From Herbiconiux aconitum (GTDB taxonomy: Bacteria > Actinomycetota > Actinomycetes > Actinomycetales > Microbacteriaceae): a DNA stretch of 64,000 nucleotides. The notes beneath the pieces were generated by a model. The model was not told the DNA's origin. It saw nothing but the letters and a program-made list of their open reading frames with translations, and made no database searches. Both the position numbers and the translations under genes were made by a program. This document shows, one piece after another, positions 53,266 through 62,062 of the stretch. How positions within the stretch are numbered: position 1 is the stretch's first letter; each line of letters starts with the position of its first letter. The DNA lies in assembly GCF_024979235.1 (NCBI RefSeq), contig NZ_JANLCM010000001.1, positions 1,860,001 through 1,924,000 on the forward strand, given 5' to 3'.

Positions 53266-55265
53266 TCGTCGACCAACGCCTGGGCGAACTGCGAGTTGTA
53301 GAGCGCGAAGTACGCGCCCTCGGCGGCCAGCAACTCGGCGTGCGTGCCCTGCTCCACGATGCTGCCCGACTCCATCACGAGGATGAGGTCGGCGTCGCGG
53401 ATGGTGGAGAGCCGGTGCGCGATCACGAAGCTCGTGCGGTCGGCCCGCAGCGCCGACATCGCCTTCTGCACCAGCTGCTCGGTGCGGGTGTCGACCGACG
53501 AGGTGGCCTCGTCGAGGATGAGCACGCTCGGCTTCGCCAGGAACGCCCGGGCGATGGTGAGCAACTGCTTCTCGCCGGCGGAGACGTTCGACGCCTCGTC
53601 GTCGAGCACCGTGTCGTAACCGTCGGGCAGCGAGTGCACGAAGCGGTCGACGTAGGTGGCGCGGGCGGCGTCGAGAATCTCCTCCTCCGTGGCATCCGGC
53701 CGGCCGTAGGCGATGTTGTCACGGATGGTGCCGCCGAAGAGCCAGGTGTCCTGCAGCACCATGCCGGTGCGCGAGCGCAGGTCGCGCCGGGTCATCTGCG
53801 CGATGTCGACGCCGTCGAGCGTGATGCGCCCGGCATCCAGCTCGTAGAACCGCATGATGAGGTTCACCAGCGTGGTCTTACCGGCGCCCGTTGGGCCGAC
53901 GATCGCCACCGTCTGCCCGGGTTCGGCCACCAGCGACAGGTCGGTGATGAGCGGCTTGTCTTCGGTGTAGCGGAACGACACGTTCTCGAACACCAGACGG
54001 CCGCGCGAGTCGGCGGGGGTCTCGGCGGGCGAGGCATCCGGGGTCTGCTCGTCGGCATCCAGCAGCTCGAAGACGCGCTCAGCCGAGGCCACGCCCGACT
54101 GCAGCAGGTTCACCATCGATCCCAGCTGGGTGAGCGGCTGGGTGAACTGGCGGGAGTACTGGATGAACGCCTGAACCGCACCGATGCTGAGCGCTCCCGA
54201 GGCGACCTGCAGCCCACCCACCACCGCGATCACGACGTAGATCAGGTTTCCGACGAACATCATGGCCGGCATGATGATGCCCGACACGAACTGTGCGCCG
54301 AAGCTGGCCTTGTAGAGCTCCTCGTTCTTCTCGGTGAAGGTCTGCTCGGTCTCGCGCTGGCGGCCGAACACCTTCACCAGGGCGTGGCCGGTGAAGTTCT
54401 CTTCGACCTGGGCGTTCAGCGCTCCCGTGTGCGCCCACTGCGCCACGAACATCTTCTGCGAGCGTTTCGCGATCACTGCGGTGATGCCGACGGTGAGCGG
54501 AATGGTGATCAGTGAGATCAGCGCGAGCAGCGGCGAGGTGACGAACATCATCACGATCACGCCGATGACGGTGAGGATCGACGTGAGCATCTGGGAGAGC
54601 GTCTGCTGCAGGCTCTGCGCCACATTGTCCATGTCGTTCGTGACCCGGCTGAGCAGCTCGCCGCGCTGCATCTTGTCGAAATAGCCGAGCGGCAAGCGGT
54701 TGATCTTCGCCTCGACCTCTTCGCGCAGCCGGTAGACGGTGCTCTGCACGATGGTGTTGAGCACCCGGCCCTGCAACCAGGAGAAGACGGATGCCGCGAC
54801 GTAGAGCACCAGCACGATGCCGAGCACCATGGCGAGGGCGTCGAAGTCGATGCCCTGCCCCGGGGTGAGGGCGATGCCGCTCAGCAGGTCGGCCTGTTGC
54901 CCCTGACCGCCGGCTCGCAGCTGGTCGATCAGCTGCTGCTTCGTCATGTCGGCCGGCAGGGTCTTGCCGATCGCGCCGGCGAAGATGAGGTTCGTCGCCT
55001 GGCCGAGCAGCCACGGGCCGAGCACGGTGAACACCACGCTGACGACGCCGAGCGCGATCACGGCGAGCACCGCGATGCGGTGCGGGCTGAGGCGCCGGAT
55101 GAGACGTTTCGCGGAGGGGCCGAAGGTCATCGACTTCTCGGTCGGCATGCCGACGCCGCCGAACGGGCCGCCGCCGCGTCCGCCCGGGCCCCGGCCCGGC
55201 GAACCCGCCGGCGGGCCGACCGGACGGGGAGCGGACTGCGCCTTGGTCTGGGTGTTGCCGCTCAT
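53262..55265 (-). CDS. ABC exporter half (TMD-NBD), catalytic partner
   Basis: A 667-residue half-transporter with a Pro/Gly-rich N-terminal tail of about 50 residues, a six-helix exporter domain with an enlarged extracellular loop (about residues 100-145), and an ATPase domain with Walker A GPTGAGKTT, signature VSAGEKQLLTIARA and Walker [13 protein letters not shown], catalytic Glu intact. It forms a heterodimer with the product of the upstream gene, whose stop it overlaps. YknV/Rv-type multidrug exporters have this architecture. Substrate unknown. Confidence 0.92.
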   Translation of the reverse strand: MSGNTQTKAQSAPRPVGPPAGSPGRGPGGRGGGPFGGVGMPTEKSMTFGPSAKRLIRRLSPHRIAVLAVIALGVVSVVFTVLGPWLLGQATNLIFAGAIGKTLPADMTKQQLIDQLRAGGQGQQADLLSGIALTPGQGIDFDALAMVLGIVLVLYVAASVFSWLQGRVLNTIVQSTVYRLREEVEAKINRLPLGYFDKMQRGELLSRVTNDMDNVAQSLQQTLSQMLTSILTVIGVIVMMFVTSPLLALISLITIPLTVGITAVIAKRSQKMFVAQWAHTGALNAQVEENFTGHALVKVFGRQRETEQTFTEKNEELYKASFGAQFVSGIIMPAMMFVGNLIYVVIAVVGGLQVASGALSIGAVQAFIQYSRQFTQPLTQLGSMVNLLQSGVASAERVFELLDADEQTPDASPAETPADSRGRLVFENVSFRYTEDKPLITDLSLVAEPGQTVAIVGPTGAGKTTLVNLIMRFYELDAGRITLDGVDIAQMTRRDLRSRTGMVLQDTWLFGGTIRDNIAYGRPDATEEEILDAARATYVDRFVHSLPDGYDTVLDDEASNVSAGEKQLLTIARAFLAKPSVLILDEATSSVDTRTEQLVQKAMSALRADRTSFVIAHRLSTIRDADLILVMESGSIVEQGTHAELLAAEGAYFALYNSQFAQALVDE

Positions 55266-56998
55266 GCTGCCTCCTCCGCGGTGAGCTGCGACGACACGAT
55301 CTCGTTGTAGGTCTCGGATGTCTCGAGCAGTTCTTCATGGGTGCCGCGCCCGACTATGGCGCCGTCCTCCAGCACGATGATCTGGTCGGCGTCGATGATG
55401 GTCGACACCCGCTGCGCCACGATCACCTTCGTGGCGCCTGCGACTCTCGTGCGGAGTGCCTGTCTCAGTCGCGCATCCGTCGCCAAGTCGAGTGCAGAGA
55501 ACGAGTCGTCGAAAACGTAGATCTCCGGCTGCTTCACGAGTGCTCGCGCGATGGCGAGCCGCTGGCGCTGGCCGCCCGACACCGTCGTGCCGCCCTGGGC
55601 GATCGGCGCCTCGAGCTGCCCCTCCAGCGCTGACACGAAGTCTCGCGCCTGAGCGATCTCGAGCGCGCGCCAGAGGTCGTCGTCGGTGGCGTCGGGGTTG
55701 CCGTACCGGAGGTTCGAGGCCACGGTGCCCGAGAAGAGATAGGGCTTCTGCGGCACCAGGCCGATCCGGCTCCACAGCAGATCCGGATCGAGTTCGCGCA
55801 CGTCGACGCCGTCAACCAGCACCGATCCGCCGGTGACGTCGAACAGGCGCGGCAGCAGGTTCACGAGCGTGGTCTTGCCCGATCCGGTACTGCCGATCAC
55901 GGCGAGGGTCTGTCCGGGCTCGACGCTGAAGTCGAGATTACGCAGCACCGGCTGCTCGGCGCCCGGGTAGGTGAAGGAGGCGCCACGCAGCTCGACGGTG
56001 CCGTGCCGCTTCAGCTCGCGCACCGGGTTCGCCGGCAGAACCACCGACGAGTCGGTGGAGAGCACCTCGGTGATGCGGTCGGCGCAGACCGAGGCCCGGG
56101 GGATCATCATCGCCATGAACGTCGCCATCATGATCGCGATCAAGATCTGCACCAGGTAGCTGAGGAAGGCGATCAGGGTGCCCACCTGCATCGAGCCCTC
56201 GTCGATGCGGAACGCGCCGAACCAGATCACGGCGACACTCGAGACGTTCAGGATGAGCAGCACCGTCGGGAACATCAGTGCCAGCAACTTGCCCGCCCGC
56301 AGTGCGGAATCGGTGACATCGCGGTTCGCCTTCGCGAAGCGTGCGGTCTCGACGTCTTCGCGCACGAAGGCGCGCACCACGCGGATGCCCGCGAGCTGTT
56401 CTCGAAGCACCCGGTTGACGGCATCGATCCGGGTCTGCATCTTTCGGAACTGCGGCACCATCCGCACGATGATGGCGCCGAGCGAGATGAGCAGCACCGG
56501 CACCGCGACCGCGATGATCCATGACATCTGCACGTCTTGCTGCAGCGCCAGCACCACACCGCCGATCGCGAGGATCGGAGCCGAGACGAGCAGGGTGAAG
56601 GTCATCAGCGCGAGCATCTGCACCTGCTGCACGTCGTTCGTCGACCGGGTGATGAGCGAGGGGGCGCCGAAGGAGGAGACCTCGCGCTCGCTGAATTCGC
56701 TCACGCGGTGGAAGATCGCGCCGCGCAGGTCGCGGCCGATGGCCATGGCGGTGCGCGCCCCGAAGTAGACCGCGGTGATCGCGGCGGCGACCTGCACGAG
56801 GGTGATGCCGAGCATCCATGCCCCCGTCGTCATGATGTAGGCGGTGTCGCCCTTGGCGACGCCTTCGTCGATGATGTCGGCGTTCAGGGTGGGCAGGTAG
56901 AGCGAGGCGATCGACTGGATGAGCTGGAACAGCACCACGGCGGCGACGAGCTTGCCGTAGGGCTTCATGAAGCGCCCGAGCAGGCGGAGAAGGGTCAT
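55262..56998 (-). CDS. ABC exporter half (TMD-NBD), degenerate ATP site
   Basis: A 578-residue half-transporter starting MTLLRLLGRFMKPYGK; six helices to about residue 300, then Walker A GSTGSGKTT, signature [14 protein letters not shown] and Walker B YVFDDSFSALD, with Asp in place of the catalytic Glu. It is therefore the non-catalytic half of the pair. ATG 56998 overlaps the TetR stop (ATGA); the 210 codons open upstream are antisense-like Arg/Pro sequence lying over the TetR gene. Same half-site logic as the exporter at 19335. Confidence 0.92.
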   Translation of the reverse strand: MTLLRLLGRFMKPYGKLVAAVVLFQLIQSIASLYLPTLNADIIDEGVAKGDTAYIMTTGAWMLGITLVQVAAAITAVYFGARTAMAIGRDLRGAIFHRVSEFSEREVSSFGAPSLITRSTNDVQQVQMLALMTFTLLVSAPILAIGGVVLALQQDVQMSWIIAVAVPVLLISLGAIIVRMVPQFRKMQTRIDAVNRVLREQLAGIRVVRAFVREDVETARFAKANRDVTDSALRAGKLLALMFPTVLLILNVSSVAVIWFGAFRIDEGSMQVGTLIAFLSYLVQILIAIMMATFMAMMIPRASVCADRITEVLSTDSSVVLPANPVRELKRHGTVELRGASFTYPGAEQPVLRNLDFSVEPGQTLAVIGSTGSGKTTLVNLLPRLFDVTGGSVLVDGVDVRELDPDLLWSRIGLVPQKPYLFSGTVASNLRYGNPDATDDDLWRALEIAQARDFVSALEGQLEAPIAQGGTTVSGGQRQRLAIARALVKQPEIYVFDDSFSALDLATDARLRQALRTRVAGATKVIVAQRVSTIIDADQIIVLEDGAIVGRGTHEELLETSETYNEIVSSQLTAEEAA

Positions 56999-57591
56999 GC
57001 GGAGGCTTCTTTCGTGATTCCGTGAACGATGATGCGGGCGAGTTCTTCGCTCGTGAACGGGGTGTCGACCTCGTTGATCTGCGGGATGGCGCTGGAGAAG
57101 GCGATGAGCCGGATGAAGTGCGTGATGCGGCGGGGTGAGAGAGCGAGCCGCTCGGCATCCGGTGCGAACACCTGGGCCATGATCTCGCCCGAGCGGTCCT
57201 CCTCGGGCCTCGGAGGGGGCTCGTGGCGGCCGAGCGCCGCCATCACGCGCATGACGCCCCGGAGGCGTGCGCGGAAGATGTCGATGACCTGCGCGATCTT
57301 CGACTCGAGCGGATCGTCGGGGTCGATGCCGCGGAGGCCGTTGCGCACGTACTCCGGATCGAAGAACTTCTCGGCGGCGGCGCGGATGAGGGAATCCTTG
57401 TCGCCGAAGGCGCGGAACACGGTGCCCTCGGCGATGCCGGCGGCCTCCGCCATCTGCTTCGAGGTGATGTCGGCGCCCTGCTCGACGAGGAGCGGGATGA
57501 CGGCGTCGAGGATCATCGCCCGGCGGTCTTCGAGGGGGAGCGCGGGGGCGCGGCGGGTGCCGTTCTCGGCCAGTTCGTCGGTGCTGCTCAC
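56995..57591 (-). CDS. TetR family repressor of the exporter-merB operon
   Basis: About 198 residues: an N-terminal TetR helix-turn-helix (RRAMILDAVIPLLVEQG, then ITSKQMAEAAGIAEGTVFRAFGDKDSLI) and a helical ligand domain. It is first in the operon with the two exporter halves and the MerB-like gene, overlapping by 4 nt, so it most likely represses them and itself. GTG 57591 is favoured: TAGTGT ends 8 nt upstream and the palindrome at 57610 stays outside the gene. In-frame GTGs at 57603 and 57618 are alternatives. Confidence 0.85.
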   Translation of the reverse strand: MSSTDELAENGTRRAPALPLEDRRAMILDAVIPLLVEQGADITSKQMAEAAGIAEGTVFRAFGDKDSLIRAAAEKFFDPEYVRNGLRGIDPDDPLESKIAQVIDIFRARLRGVMRVMAALGRHEPPPRPEEDRSGEIMAQVFAPDAERLALSPRRITHFIRLIAFSSAIPQINEVDTPFTSEELARIIVHGITKEASA

Positions 57592-57609
57592 GAGCTGAGA
57601 CACTACCTG

Positions 57610-57625
57610 AGTGAGCACTCACTCG
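57610..57625. promoter_or_regulatory. TetR operator before the exporter-merB operon
   Basis: GAGTGA and TCACTC form perfect 6-bp arms around GCAC. This GAGTGA-N4-TCACTC pattern is typical of actinobacterial TetR operators. It sits between the -10 box (57600-57605, TAGTGT on the minus strand) and the expected -35. Confidence 0.7.
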
Positions 57626-57711
57626 CAAGCGTTGCGCGGCAGTGGGACTCGCGGGTGGCTGCGGACGGTGGTGGCCGCCGGGGGCGTGGGAGGATCGGGG
57701 AGGAGGTCTCC

Positions 57712-58341
57712 ATGCCCTACGAACTCAACTCGCCCACGATCGCCACCCACGACGCCCTGCAGAACCTGCTCGGCCAGCCGCTCGAGCGGGTGAAGAACAA
57801 GGCGCGCTCGCGGCTCGACGACGTCGACCGGGTGTGGCTCGCCGGGTCGCCGCTGTGCTTCGTCGCCACCTCCGACGCATCCGGTCGCTGCGACGTGTCG
57901 CCGAAGGGCGATCCGGCGGGCTTGGTCCACGTGCTCGACGACACCACGATCGTGTTGCCCGAGCGGCCAGGCAACCGGAGGGGTGACAGCCTGCACAACG
58001 TGCTCGACAATCCGCACGCCGGGCTGATCTTCCTGATTCCGGGGCGCGGCGACACGCTGCGCATCAACGGGCGGGCGCGCATCGCGGTCGACGAGCCGTT
58101 CTTCGACGACCTGGTTGTGAAGGGCCACCGGCCGCGTCTGGCGCTCGTCGTCGACATCGAAGAGGTCTACTACCACTGCTCGAAAGCGTTTCTGCGGTCG
58201 GCGGCGTGGGCGCCCGAGTCGTGGGACGCATCCGTCGCTCCCTCGCGGGCGAAGATCGCGAAGACGCTCGAGCGGCCCGATGACTCGCTCGAGGTGCTCG
58301 AGGAGTACTACGGGCCGCGCTACGCCGACTCGATCTACTGA
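57712..58341 (+). CDS. MSMEG_1061-type PPOX flavoprotein
   Basis: A 209-residue split-barrel flavin protein of the pyridoxamine 5'-phosphate oxidase-like superfamily. LCFVATSDASGRCDVSPKGDPAGLVHV and VLPERPGNRRGDSLHNVLDNPHAGLIFLIPG are the FMN/F420-binding segments, followed by LRINGRARI and VEEVYYHCSKAFLRS-like sequence, the hallmark of the MSMEG_1061 subgroup. Reaction unknown. AGGAGG lies 5 nt before the ATG. Divergent from the TetR-exporter operon. Confidence 0.85.
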   Translation: MPYELNSPTIATHDALQNLLGQPLERVKNKARSRLDDVDRVWLAGSPLCFVATSDASGRCDVSPKGDPAGLVHVLDDTTIVLPERPGNRRGDSLHNVLDNPHAGLIFLIPGRGDTLRINGRARIAVDEPFFDDLVVKGHRPRLALVVDIEEVYYHCSKAFLRSAAWAPESWDASVAPSRAKIAKTLERPDDSLEVLEEYYGPRYADSIY

Positions 58342-58362
58342 GGCTGCGGCGAGCCGCGCCGA

Positions 58363-58368
58363 TAAGCT
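58363..58368 (+). promoter_or_regulatory. -10 box TAAGCT, leaderless start of DUF4436 gene
   Basis: TAAGCT ends 6 nt before GTG 58375; no ribosome binding site. Confidence 0.55.
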
Positions 58369-58374
58369 CGCTTC

Positions 58375-59328
58375 GTGAGCGCTGAGCAGCGGATGCCCGA
58401 ACGCCCGCGTCGTCGACGGCGATGGGTGGTGCCGGTGTTCGTCGCGGTCGCCGTGCTGGTGTACGTGGTGGTGGTGTTGCTCTACGCATCCAGTGGGCGG
58501 TTCGCGCTGCCCAGCACCCCGGAATTGAACCACAACGTCGTGACGGTGCGGATGACGCCGAGTGCCGTCAATGGTGTGGGTGAACGCGTCGTCATGCAGG
58601 CCGAGGTGATTCCATCTGACGACCTCCTCGTCGGTGGCGGGGTGACCCTGGCCAAGGATCTGAGTGTCATCATCACGCCGGTCGATGGCGAACAGACCAT
58701 CGACATCGCCAAAGGGACGATCCCGCCGACGACGACCGTTTCGATCGTTTCGAACGGTGAGATCGAGAACTGGCCGCTAGACACCTACAACACCCCCGAA
58801 TTGACCGTGCTGGCCTTCACCACGGAGGATGACGTCTCCACCCCCGTGTTCACCAACGTCCTGTTCGACGGCGGCATACCCGGCTGGAACCTGTCCGGAT
58901 TCATCAATGAGGACGTCGATGCGGGAACCATCGTGCAAGGCGATCAGACCGAGAAGGTGCCGGTCGTCGACATGACGGCCAGTCGGTCCGGTAGCACGCT
59001 CGCGTTCGGCGTGGTGCTGCTCGGCCTCATGATCGTCATGCCCACGCTCGTGCTCTTCGTGGCGATCACGGCGTTCCGGGGCAAGCGCAAGGTGGAGCCC
59101 TCGTTCATGAGCTGGATGGGTGCGATGCTGTTCGCCACGATTCCGCTGCGAACCTTCCTGCCCGGTTCGCCGCCGATCGGGTCGTGGATCGACTTCCTCA
59201 TCGTGCTCTGGGTCATCGTCGGGCTCGTGGCCGGTCTTGCCATCTACGTCTCGGCCTGGATGCGCTGGGGCACCCCCGCGGCCCCGCGCACCCCACCCGA
59301 TCGGCGCCCGCCGCTCTCGAGTCCCTAG
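58375..59328 (+). CDS. DUF4436 membrane protein
   Basis: A 317-residue protein with a basic N-terminus (RPRRRRRW), one helix at about 20-42, an extracytoplasmic domain of about 160 residues, then three helices (about 205-230, 240-260, 270-293) and a Pro-rich tail. This matches the DUF4436 family seen mainly in actinobacteria, of unknown function. It carries no Cys in the outer domain. It stands alone between the flavoprotein gene and a convergent TetR gene. Confidence 0.75.
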   Translation: MSAEQRMPERPRRRRRWVVPVFVAVAVLVYVVVVLLYASSGRFALPSTPELNHNVVTVRMTPSAVNGVGERVVMQAEVIPSDDLLVGGGVTLAKDLSVIITPVDGEQTIDIAKGTIPPTTTVSIVSNGEIENWPLDTYNTPELTVLAFTTEDDVSTPVFTNVLFDGGIPGWNLSGFINEDVDAGTIVQGDQTEKVPVVDMTASRSGSTLAFGVVLLGLMIVMPTLVLFVAITAFRGKRKVEPSFMSWMGAMLFATIPLRTFLPGSPPIGSWIDFLIVLWVIVGLVAGLAIYVSAWMRWGTPAAPRTPPDRRPPLSSP

Positions 59329-59352
59329 TCGAAGTCGTTGAGGGTGGCGCGT

Positions 59353-59961
59353 TCAGACGGCGGCGGGGGTGGCCAGGCCGAGGAGGCTGAGGCTGTTCTG
59401 CCAGAGGCGGTCGATCTGCCCGGGGTCGTTGAAGAGCTTCGCGAAGAGCACCAGGCCCTCGAGCTGGGCCACGATCGATCGCGCGGCCTCGCGCGGGTCG
59501 ATGACCGCGACCTCGCCCGCGTCGACGCCCTCGCGGATCGCGTGCTCGACGAGGTCGATCTGCTCTTCGAAGATGCCCTGCAGCCGCTCGCGCACGGGCT
59601 CGTCCTGACTGCTGAGTTCGAGAGCGAGGTTGCCGAACAGGCATCCGGTGACCGACCCGGAACCCGTCAGCGAAGCGACTTGGATGTCGGATGTCGCCAC
59701 GAACAGCGAGTGCAGCCGCTCCTGCAGCGTGCCCGGCGCTTCGAGCGCCTTCAGCCATTCGCTGCGCTGCCAGACCCAGTGCTCGTCGATCACCGCGAGT
59801 GCGAGAGCCTGCTTCGACGGGAAGAAGTAGTAGAAGCTGCCCTTCTGCACCCCGGCCACCGCGCAGATCTCGGCCACGCCGATGGAGCTGTACGGCCGCT
59901 GAGCGAGGAGGGCGGCCGCGGCCTCGAGAAGCCGTTCGCGGCCATCCGATTTGCGTCCCAT
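59353..59961 (-). CDS. TetR/AcrR family transcriptional regulator
   Basis: A 202-residue TetR repressor: helix-turn-helix RERLLEAAAALLAQRPYSSIGVAEICAVAGVQKGSFYYFFPSKQALALAVI, a form close to the AcrR/NemR group, and a TetR_C ligand domain with GCLFGNLALELS. Its target is not adjacent: the downstream gene is convergent and the upstream one divergent, so it may only control itself locally. A TATAAT box ends 6 nt before the ATG, inside a palindromic operator. Confidence 0.88.
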   Translation of the reverse strand: MGRKSDGRERLLEAAAALLAQRPYSSIGVAEICAVAGVQKGSFYYFFPSKQALALAVIDEHWVWQRSEWLKALEAPGTLQERLHSLFVATSDIQVASLTGSGSVTGCLFGNLALELSSQDEPVRERLQGIFEEQIDLVEHAIREGVDAGEVAVIDPREAARSIVAQLEGLVLFAKLFNDPGQIDRLWQNSLSLLGLATPAAV

Positions 59962-59967
59962 CGCACC

Positions 59968-59987
59968 ATTATACGACTGGTCGTCTA
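59968..59987 (-). promoter_or_regulatory. leaderless TATAAT promoter with TetR operator
   Basis: Minus-strand TATAAT (59968-59973) ends 6 nt before the ATG at 59961. ACGAC-TG-GTCGT (plus strand 59973-59984), extended to TA-N-ACGAC...GTCGT-N-TA (59970-59987), is a near-perfect 18-bp palindrome touching the -10 box, so binding would block transcription of the TetR gene. Confidence 0.75.
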
Positions 59988-60008
59988 GTGCATGGCTTGC
60001 GTCACCAA

Positions 60009-60025
60009 ATGTTAGTCACTAACAT
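60009..60025. promoter_or_regulatory. TetR operator overlapping the -10 of the TetR-ABC operon
   Basis: ATGTTAG-TCA-CTAACAT is a perfect 7-bp inverted repeat. Its right half contains the -10 box TAACAT (60020-60025), which ends 6 nt before ATG 60032, so the operon is leaderless and autorepressed. Confidence 0.75.
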
Positions 60026-60031
60026 TATGAG

Positions 60032-60580
60032 ATGAACAGGTCGGACCGCACGAAGGAGTCCCTGACTCGCGCCGCACTCGAGTTGTTCCGCCAGCGTGGC
60101 TACGACGGCACGACCGCGGCGGCGATCGCCGAGCGCGCCGGGGTCAGCGAGATGACATTCTTCCGCCATTTCCCCGCCAAGGATGCGGTTCTCATCGACG
60201 ACCCCTACGACCCGCTGATCGCCGACGCCGTCGGGCGCCAACCCCACGGGGTTCCGGCTCTGGCCGCGGCCATCAGCGGTGTTGCAGAGGCCTGGCGGGC
60301 GGTGCCTGCACCAGCCAGCGCGGAGGTCCGTGAGCGCCTCAGGATCGTGTCCCGGACACCGTCGCTGCGAGGAGCGCTCGCGCGCAACAGCGCGGCGACC
60401 GAAGATGCGATCGCAGACGCTCTGGTCGCGCGCGGTGTCGGTTCGCCGTATGCGCGCATCGCTGCCTCGGCGACGATGGGAGCGCTCGATGCTGCTCTGC
60501 TCGACTGGGCAGACGGAGACGAGCCCGATCTGGGCGTCGGTATCGACGCTGCCTTGCGAGTTCTGCGCGGCGACGTATGA
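60032..60580 (+). CDS. TetR family repressor of the ABC-2 operon
   Basis: A 182-residue TetR protein: TKESLTRAALELFRQRGYDGTTAAAIAERAGVSEMTFFRHFPAKDAVL is the helix-turn-helix, followed by a short helical ligand domain. It overlaps the ATPase gene by 4 nt (ATGA) and lies behind a perfect operator, which points to repression of the following ABC transporter and of itself. Confidence 0.88.
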   Translation: MNRSDRTKESLTRAALELFRQRGYDGTTAAAIAERAGVSEMTFFRHFPAKDAVLIDDPYDPLIADAVGRQPHGVPALAAAISGVAEAWRAVPAPASAEVRERLRIVSRTPSLRGALARNSAATEDAIADALVARGVGSPYARIAASATMGALDAALLDWADGDEPDLGVGIDAALRVLRGDV

Positions 60581-61296
60581 CGTCGGCGATCGCCCTCGAG
60601 CACGTCACGCGCACCTTCCGCAACGGCGCCGGGGTATTCGACCTCGATCTCAGCGTGCACCCCGGGGAGGTCGTCGCCCTGGTCGGCCTGAACGGTGCAG
60701 GAAAGTCGACGCTGATGCGCGTGATGCTGGGCATGCTGAGGCCGCACGCCGGCGATGCGCGCCTCGCCGGGTCCCTGCTGAACAAGGCTCCCTCCGGCGA
60801 GTGGCGACGCGTCGGTCACCTGGTCGATTACCCGCTCGCGTACCCCGAGCTGACGGCGCAGCGCAATCTCGAGCTGAGCGCCCGGCTCCGAGGCGTGGTC
60901 GACGTCGACGACGCGATCGCACGCATCCTGAGTGAATTCGCCCTCGAGGAGTATGCGGGTCGCAAGGTGCGCGCACTCTCCCTGGGGAACCGGCAACGTG
61001 TCGGCCTCGCGGCCGCCCTGCAGCACAGCCCCCGGGTCATCGTGTTGGATGAGCCGACCAACGCCCTCGATCCAGCCGGGGTCATCCGGCTTCGCGAGAG
61101 CCTGCTCCGCCGTGCAGCCGCCGGAACCGCGGTGCTGGTCAGTAGCCACCACCTCGACGAGGTCGCCCGGATCGCCCACCGGATCGTGGTCATGAACGCG
61201 GGGCGCCTGATCGGGTCACTCGACCCCTCCATTCCGGACATCGAGCACGCCTTCTTCGAGACAGTCCGACTCGATGACGAGAAGGGTGCACGATGA
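60577..61296 (+). CDS. ABC transporter ATP-binding protein (ABC-2 type)
   Basis: A 239-residue stand-alone ATPase: Walker A GLNGAGKST, signature L-S-L-G-N-R-Q-R-V in RALSLGNRQRVGLAAAL, Walker B VIVLDEPTNALDPAG and H-loop SSHHLDEV. It belongs to the drug/bacitracin-type group that works with a separate ABC-2 permease, here encoded by the next gene (ATGA overlap). Likely export function for an antimicrobial or lipid; substrate not known. Confidence 0.9.
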   Translation: MTSAIALEHVTRTFRNGAGVFDLDLSVHPGEVVALVGLNGAGKSTLMRVMLGMLRPHAGDARLAGSLLNKAPSGEWRRVGHLVDYPLAYPELTAQRNLELSARLRGVVDVDDAIARILSEFALEEYAGRKVRALSLGNRQRVGLAAALQHSPRVIVLDEPTNALDPAGVIRLRESLLRRAAAGTAVLVSSHHLDEVARIAHRIVVMNAGRLIGSLDPSIPDIEHAFFETVRLDDEKGAR

Positions 61297-62048
61297 GAGC
61301 CGCCTTGTGGGCCGAGACGGTCAAACTGGCGGGCTCCACGGTCGGCCGGGTCGGATCGATTGCCATCGTGCTCGGAATCTCGGTGCTGATTGGGTCGATG
61401 TTGTTGGCTGCCGAGACTTCCAGCGATCCGCAGGTGCTCGCCAAGCTCGGGCCCGTGGCCACCGGGGACTGGCATGGATTCCTCCTCGGTGCTGCCCAGA
61501 TCACGGGCGCCGGGGGCTTGGGAGGGTTCGCGGTGGTGCTCGCGTGGATGTTCGGCAGGGAGTTCGGTGACGGCACCATCACCGGTCTCTTCGCCCTCCC
61601 GATCCGTCGTACGACGATCGCCCTCGCCAAGCTCGTGGTGTACCTGGGCTGGGCGGTCCTGATGAGCCTTCTCCTGTCAGTGGTGCTCGGCGTCGTGGGC
61701 GCGATCGCCGGGCTGGGCTCACTCGATGACGACACCTGGGCGATGCTCGTGCGCCAGTCGGTGCTCGGCATCATGTCGGCCGTCATCACGTTGCCCGTCG
61801 CTTGGGCGGCGACGCTCAGCCGCTCGGTGCTCGGCGGGGTGGGCGTCGCGATCGGGCTGGTGGTCGTGGCGCAGGTCTCGGTGCTCGCCGGCCTCGGGGG
61901 GTGGATGCCGCTGGCCGCGCCTGCCTTATGGGCGGTGTCGCTGGGCGCGCAGGTGACCATGCTGCAACTCGCGACGGTCGTCCCGTTCGCGGCGGCCTTC
62001 GTTGCGCTCACCGCGTTGTCGTGGCATCGTCTGCAACTCGATCGATAG
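61293..62048 (+). CDS. ABC-2 type permease
   Basis: A 251-residue membrane protein with six hydrophobic segments, first at about residue 15-37, and a cytosolic loop with FGREFGDGTITGLFALPIRRTTIALAKL, the typical ABC-2 pattern (gate loop G-T-I-x-x-L-x-x-P) that contacts the ATPase. It forms the channel of the TetR-controlled exporter and is the last gene of the three-gene coupled operon. Confidence 0.87.
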   Translation: MRAALWAETVKLAGSTVGRVGSIAIVLGISVLIGSMLLAAETSSDPQVLAKLGPVATGDWHGFLLGAAQITGAGGLGGFAVVLAWMFGREFGDGTITGLFALPIRRTTIALAKLVVYLGWAVLMSLLLSVVLGVVGAIAGLGSLDDDTWAMLVRQSVLGIMSAVITLPVAWAATLSRSVLGGVGVAIGLVVVAQVSVLAGLGGWMPLAAPALWAVSLGAQVTMLQLATVVPFAAAFVALTALSWHRLQLDR

Positions 62049-62062
62049 AGCGGAGTGACCGT

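Noticed and set aside
57001..57628. 210-codon extension of the exporter half at 55262 over the TetR gene
   Set aside because: It is the wrong frame of a clear TetR gene; ATG 56998 begins a normal exporter N-terminus.
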